This document shows positions 33,879-38,514 of a DNA stretch of 38,514 bases, piece by piece. The translations under genes and the position numbers were made by a program. The stretch spans positions 39,997-78,510 of the forward strand of contig JAKCWW010000607.1 in NCBI GenBank assembly GCA_026260175.1. The letters are read 5' to 3'. Position 1 is the first letter of the stretch; each line of letters opens with the position of its first letter. Under the pieces are notes generated by a model. The model did not search any database, was not told the DNA's origin, and was given only the letters and a program-made list of their open reading frames with translations. This stretch comes from Reticulitermes lucifugus (taxonomy: Eukaryota; Arthropoda; Insecta; Blattodea; Rhinotermitidae).

Positions 33879-34091
33879 GTGCTTTAGAATCTGGCGCCTC
33901 TGTGTTATTGCGCGGCGTTAAGTGGTTAAACTTCACCGACGTTTCGGAAATTCTTGTCGGTCCCATCATCTGGGTTTCCGAAGAATTGTTCTGAAACCCA
34001 GATGATGCGACCGAAAATACCTCCCGAAACGTCGTTGAATGTTAACCACTTGACGCCGTGAAATAACCCAGGAACTCCAGATTCTAGCACA
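33879..34091. mobile_element. Foldback element P3, nested palindrome
   Basis: The ends TGTGCTTTAGAATCTGG and CCAGATTCTAGCACA mirror each other apart from two extra T. The arms continue through GGCGTTAAGTGGTTAA / TTAACCACTTGACGCC to the core ACCGACGTTTCGG / CCGAAACGTCG. The centre is a second hairpin with exact 15-bp arms: CATCATCTGGGTTTC (33964-33978) and GAAACCCAGATGATG (33993-34007). The whole 213 bp can fold into one long hairpin. No target duplication was evident and there is no ORF. Confidence 0.78.
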
Positions 34092-35875
34092 ACAACACTT
34101 AGCAGGACCTTATACAGAACTGTCTGTGTTTAATAATAGCCCGTTTATTCAGTAGTCTATTATACCGCTTGCGGAGGGGCAGATGGGTGCATACGGCGTC
34201 CATATTGTGAGGCGGATTAATGCATACGATATGATGTGTTTACCTCGTTATGCCCTGTAACGTTTGTCAGCAAACGAAAACTAAATGATTAAGCGTATAT
34301 CTCACGAATAATAGAAACCTGATTATAAGAAGAGTAAAGAGAGAGAACATATTTTCTGAACGGAAGAGAAGTCTTAGCAATCGTGTGCAAGGTGGAGAGA
34401 TTCCTCTGATGAAAATAAAATTCTATTAGCGTAACAATAAAAAGAAGAAAAAACGGAAGTGGGAGAAGGGAAATTTTGTCCAAAACGTTTTCTTTAAAGA
34501 AATAAACAGGAAAGCTAAAGTAGAGTGACAGGCGTTATTTACTGATGTTTATTCCGTTCTTTCTTTTATGTAATATCTATAACTTCTCATCGGGGCAACG
34601 TTACCAAACTTGAGGGATTCTAAGAAGCTATATAAGGATTCCGACGGAAGAAAATTGTGTTTATTAAGCTTTCGACTTTGTGTAAAAACGTAAATCGTGT
34701 CAAAAACATGTGATGAGAGAAAACAAGGAGCTGTTGGTTATAAATTTAATGGCATGTAGTGAAATGGGATTCGAAGACTCGTCATCATTTGTACTCAATT
34801 ACGGTCGATTGATAGCAGGTGTCTGAGTGTTATGCGTGTTTCCAGGTTCCAATGTGCATTCCAGTAGAATCACTTAGAATTATCTCATCTGAAAATTTAT
34901 TCGGTGCTGTCACCTTAATTCCATGTGATGCTGAGAGTACTGTGTTTTAGTTGGAAATGAATAAGAGATTTTTTCCAAAGTAAGGGATTAAAATTCTCAA
35001 ATTAGTCTGATTAAAGGAGTGTATTGGTAGTAAATATTTTTACTGTTCGCTGTAGCCTCTTCAGTAAAATTATCATATGTTAACTGGCCACAAAACTGTA
35101 GAAGTGCTTCGCCTTTGCCTGGTTGTTTTAATTTCCAAAACTACATAGGACTGTCTAGCCCACAATGGAGGACAAAACTGCGAGACGTCACACAGTAAGT
35201 CGTACGTTGATATCTTTTTATTTCCACCCAAATCTTAGTTTTGCTTTATATCAAATCTAACACAAAGTATATTTCAGTGTCAAGGTTTAATTTCGCATTA
35301 TTTCAGTCTTAACAAAAAATGTACTGTTATTTTATGTGATGACGTAAGATATTATTTATTTATAAACGCCTAGATTTATAAGACTCTAGACTGCTTTCAG
35401 CCTGAAAAACTTTTATGCTTGGACTATGTTTTCAGCGCCTTATAGGACCATTTCAGGACTGATGTCCAGCTACAGTACTTGCGAAGATTCAGTTCCTACC
35501 TCACAGAAAACACAGAGTGTGCCCATTAATTTGATTTTACAGAAACTTTGGGAAAGTATTGCGTTTGTTAACAAACCCTTTAAAATTCGCGTATAAAATA
35601 TATATAACCTAAGTACACATTTGTTTTTACTGAGTACACTTTTAAGCTTTTGCTTTCGTATTTCGCGTTTCAGCTTATTTAGGGCAATTTTAGTTAATTT
35701 ATGGGGGAATATGGGTGGTGTGATATTTAGATGCTCCCATTCCATGCAGTAAGCTTCCTATTAAATATACTACTTCTCAAAGGGTGAAGTAGATGGACTG
35801 TTTAGTGCTGTTGGGGGAAATAGCGCTGTGTGGTCAAATGCAGTGTTTTTTGACGCTACAGTAGGTAACAGTAGT
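34092..35875. other. No identifiable gene or element
   Basis: AT-rich with short unrecognised ORFs only (the longest is 91 codons at 35470-35745 minus). Confidence 0.5.
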
Positions 35876-36136
35876 AGGTACAGACAGTTTTTTTAAGGGG
35901 GCCGCAGCAGATGCTACGGACGCACCTAAGCCTTGAGGCTTATTGTGCAACCCTGTGATGAAGATGATAGTTTTTTTCGTTTTTCCTTGTAATGGAGCAC
36001 CGGTGGAATGAAATTGACAAGGGAAAACCGAAGTACTCGGGGGGAAAAACCTGTCCCAGTGCCACTTTGTCCACCACAAATCCCACATGGACTGACCCGG
36101 GATTAAACCCAGGCATCCGCGGAGGTACAGACAGTT
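35876..36136 (-). mobile_element. SINE-1 copy with perfect 14-bp target duplication and A tail
   Basis: AGGTACAGACAGTT occurs at 35876-35889 and again at 36123-36136. The 233-bp insert between, read on the minus strand, has a B-box-like GGGTTTAATCCCGGG near its start. It continues through GATTTGTGGTGGACAAAGTG and CACTGGGACAGGTTTTTCCC and ends CCCCCTTAAAAAAA directly against the duplication. This is the footprint of target-primed retrotransposition. The A-box part of the head is missing. Its close relative is at 7949-8210, and SINE-3 at 29422 is more distant. Confidence 0.93.
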
Positions 36137-36570
36137 ATCACCGGGTCTTAGAAGGTTAAAGGCTAAGGCTTTTCTTGTGTTGTGATCAATACAGTGCTGT
36201 GTAGTTGTATAATAAAATTAATGAAATTCTACTCTCACGTCTAATTTCTTAATTTTTTTGCAATCTCAGATGCTCACCTACACATTGTTAGATTCTTTAA
36301 TGCCACAAATCCCGTAACATATCTGAACAACTTGCTATCACCATAAGTTTCGAAATATGCAAAGTCCTTTCTCAGAAAAAATTCGGTATACAGTTGCATA
36401 ATTTAAGTGTTGTGTTGCACATTTTAATAAACTCTAATATTATGACAGCTAAATGCCGATAAGAGGCGCAAAGGCAAATGTATGTAAGCCGAGGTAGTCT
36501 ATTAAAAAGCGAAAGGAGAGTAAAACGGCCGTGCACAGCAAATTAATTCGGTTCATCTTAATAATGGAAT
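36137..36570. other. No identifiable gene or element
   Basis: AT-rich, nothing recognised. Confidence 0.5.
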
Positions 36571-36710
36571 TGTGTAGGTATTTGTGTTATGTTCACATGA
36601 CCATTATAGAGGAAATGTGGGTGGCGCAACAGAGTCATATTGTGTAGGTATTTGTGTTATGTTCACATGACCATTATAGAGGAAACGCGGGTGGCGCAAC
36701 AGAGTCATAT
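36571..36710. repeat. Recent 70-bp tandem duplication
   Basis: Units 36571-36640 and 36641-36710 are identical except for two transitions (GGAAATGTGGG versus GGAAACGCGGG). Both differences turn TG into CG or the reverse, which fits methyl-CpG decay. Confidence 0.95.
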
Positions 36711-38158
36711 TTCTAACGTTTTATACATTTGCACCCACTAATACGTCATTTCGAAATGCATTAATTTAGGAGACTTAGTTTGAATGTATTTAGCATTGCG
36801 GTGTTTCACTGTTCTGGGAAACTTTTGTCTATTAGCGCTATCTTTATTTTCGACATGACCGCAGCATAAACCTTATCACAAAACCTGTACTGGGTACTTG
36901 GTAGGGGCATCTGAGTGATTGTATCTTGTCGTCAGAATTCAGGAAAAAATCACAATATATATATAGGTAAAAGATCCTCAAAAATGACAAATTTGAATTC
37001 TTGGGGACGCCCTCAATAATCCTTATATGGTGCATTATACTTCATAATCGAAAACAGTCAATGAGATGGTTCATATGGACATTGTTTAATCATAAACCAA
37101 AGAATAACGTCTACATTAACCTTCCTGTTGTCAGTGTACTATATATATCTCATAAGATGCCATTTTTACTCACCTCATGTCTTAATTGTAGCTGCTCTAA
37201 CCACCCATTGCCATCTGAGCCTTATCTGAAGTCTTCCTTGTAGCCCCCCCACCCCCACCCCCCAACACTCAATCCTGTGCACGTACAATTCCATTCTCTA
37301 GGCAAATGTATCACAGGAGTCATAAAATCCCGAAATGAGAAACTTTATGGATGCAAATTAGGCGCGTGTGAATATCATCGACTTTTATTGGCATTTCGTG
37401 TTGGTTGTAGCACGCTATATTTAATGCTTACGGCGTTTTACGGTAAGGTATGTACATTTTGGCCATTTGAAGAAAGCAGCAGTCTCAGTGTTTACAGTGT
37501 TTACAGTGGGACTGTAACCGGACAATAGCATCGTGTACACTGTTAATGTCTGTTCTGTTTTATCTACATGAAGTTTATGCTCACATTAGCGTTTCAACGT
37601 GGCGGGCGGTAATGGGGAAGCATAAAAAGTGAACATCCATTTAGTGAAGTTTTCTGCCATTTACAGATTCAAAAAAATCCTGCTGTTTGTAGTAAAATTG
37701 AAGGCTTTGAAAGACGTCAACACTCTGAGAGATAGCTCACTGAGTATGCCTCATAGTAGGCCTATTCTATAAAAAAGTTAATTTTCCCTGATCCACACCA
37801 CGAAAACATATACAGGGGGAGTAAAATTGTAGCTGCACTCATTCTTAACCTCTGAACTAGATGGAGGTGAGTGATTAACTTCACACTCCGGCCTTTTTAC
37901 CCCGCGGACAGAACCCCGATATCCCTTGCCACTTGTGATAATATGATGTCCGATGAAACTATTTTCACAGACGTCCCATGATGGTACGATGCTAAAGGAC
38001 ACGGATCGCTTTTGGATTGGCATGAAATTTTCTGTCTATTTATAGCAACGCTGAATGACCAAAGGTGCCCTCTGGATGTGTGTTTGTGTCCACTCTGACT
38101 GCCGTAAGAGTTTCTGTATAAGATGCAATTTGAGACTTCAGAACGGGTTGATGTATAT
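36711..38158. other. No identifiable gene; C-rich run
   Basis: Short ORFs (up to 83 codons at 37277-37528) have no recognisable domain. The C-rich run at 37244-37263 is listed separately. Confidence 0.5.
37244..37263 (-). other. G-quadruplex-capable run on the minus strand
   Basis: Seven, five and six C separated by single A bases on plus give G tracts on minus long enough to supply the four G-triplets of a quadruplex. Whether it forms in the cell is unknown. Confidence 0.45.
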
Positions 38159-38301
38159 TAAGTTACTAACTAACTCAAGATTCCATGAAGCAGAGTCCTA
38201 CTTGAGAAGCTAGCAGGTCGTCAGCTGGTCAAGAAATTCCCCGCGTTTTATGCAACCCGAAGGTTCATTACCGCACTCACAAGAGCCCGTAAGTTACTGA
38301 C
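38159..38301 (-). mobile_element. LINE-A 119-bp 5'-truncated insertion with 12-bp duplication
   Basis: TAAGTTACTAAC (38159-38170) and TAAGTTACTGAC (38290-38301) match at 11 of 12 and flank only 119 bases (38171-38289). On minus the insert reads RALVSAVMNLRVA and a TAA stop (38248-38250), then the 3' UTR and a TTGAGTTA tail. The duplication overlaps the TTAG-like tail, so its exact edge is uncertain. It is a very short, dead-on-arrival insertion of the family seen at base 1. Confidence 0.82.
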
Positions 38302-38514
38302 ATCCGGCAGATATGTTATTGCGCATAGAACCAGAAATCCTTTCAAGCAACATTAAGTATATTTAGAAGGAATTCCTATTCGTAATATTAAATTAATTCC
38401 AGACACAATATTATCATTAACGTTCTACTTCTACATTTTAATATATCTAGAATACTTTATTCTGTAATCACCGTGCATCTTTTCACAGTCAATATTTACA
38501 TACACCAACTGGAT
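38302..38514. other. No identifiable gene or element
   Basis: AT-rich to the window edge. Confidence 0.5.

Noticed and set aside
1..38514. CRISPR array, operon or prokaryotic defence system
   Set aside because: No array-like spaced repeats, no dense coding and no Shine-Dalgarno-linked ORFs. The content is eukaryotic.

Overview
The window looks like noncoding nuclear DNA of an insect. It is AT-rich and has short ORFs only (the longest, at 23038-23511 minus, is 157 codons and unrecognised). It carries microsatellites and a dense layer of old, decayed transposable elements. No host gene, exon, rRNA or functional tRNA could be supported. The mixture is most like a large polyneopteran genome such as a cockroach or termite: tRNA-derived SINEs, non-LTR retrotransposon tails whose C-terminal peptides resemble those common in cockroach and termite sequence, a short hAT-type MITE, and many GTAGGCCTA-like strings. 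The taxon is an inference from repeat style, not from a marker gene.

Layout. A non-LTR retrotransposon (called LINE-A here) leaves 3' ends at 1-121 (+), 3378-3480 (-), 4889-5301 (+), 20047-20250 (-) and 38159-38301 (-). Most end in a TTAG-rich tail. A second one (LINE-B) leaves C-terminal coding remnants at 3652-3779 (+) and 24530-24760 (-). A 165-bp hAT-like MITE occurs five times: 1260-1440, 5362-5542, 11268-11447, 21121-21299 and 33576-33691. Each copy has a recognisable 8-bp target duplication, perfect at 33576/33684. SINEs lie at 7949-8210 (-), 9684-9980 (+), 20825-21060 (+), 29422-29615 (+) and 35876-36136 (-), with a possible one at 3861-4040 (+). Two of them have perfect target duplications of 11 and 14 bp. 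A frameshifted Tc1/mariner-type transposase relic lies at 30240-30460 (-).

The least conventional component is a set of foldback elements. They share a GTTTCG ... CGAAAC core pair but have different outer arms. Four are complete (13416-13678, 22603-22777, 22992-23216, 33879-34091) and four are partial or uncertain (8598-8715, 25126-25175, 25765-25880, 31155-31240). Recent local duplications are a 90-bp tandem pair (16615-16794), a 70-bp pair (36571-36710) and a 23-bp pair (31671-31716).

No gene network or defence system is visible. The biology here is the insertion and decay history of mobile elements. The foldback family is the best candidate for something not fully described. The remaining long stretches hold nothing I can identify and are marked as such.
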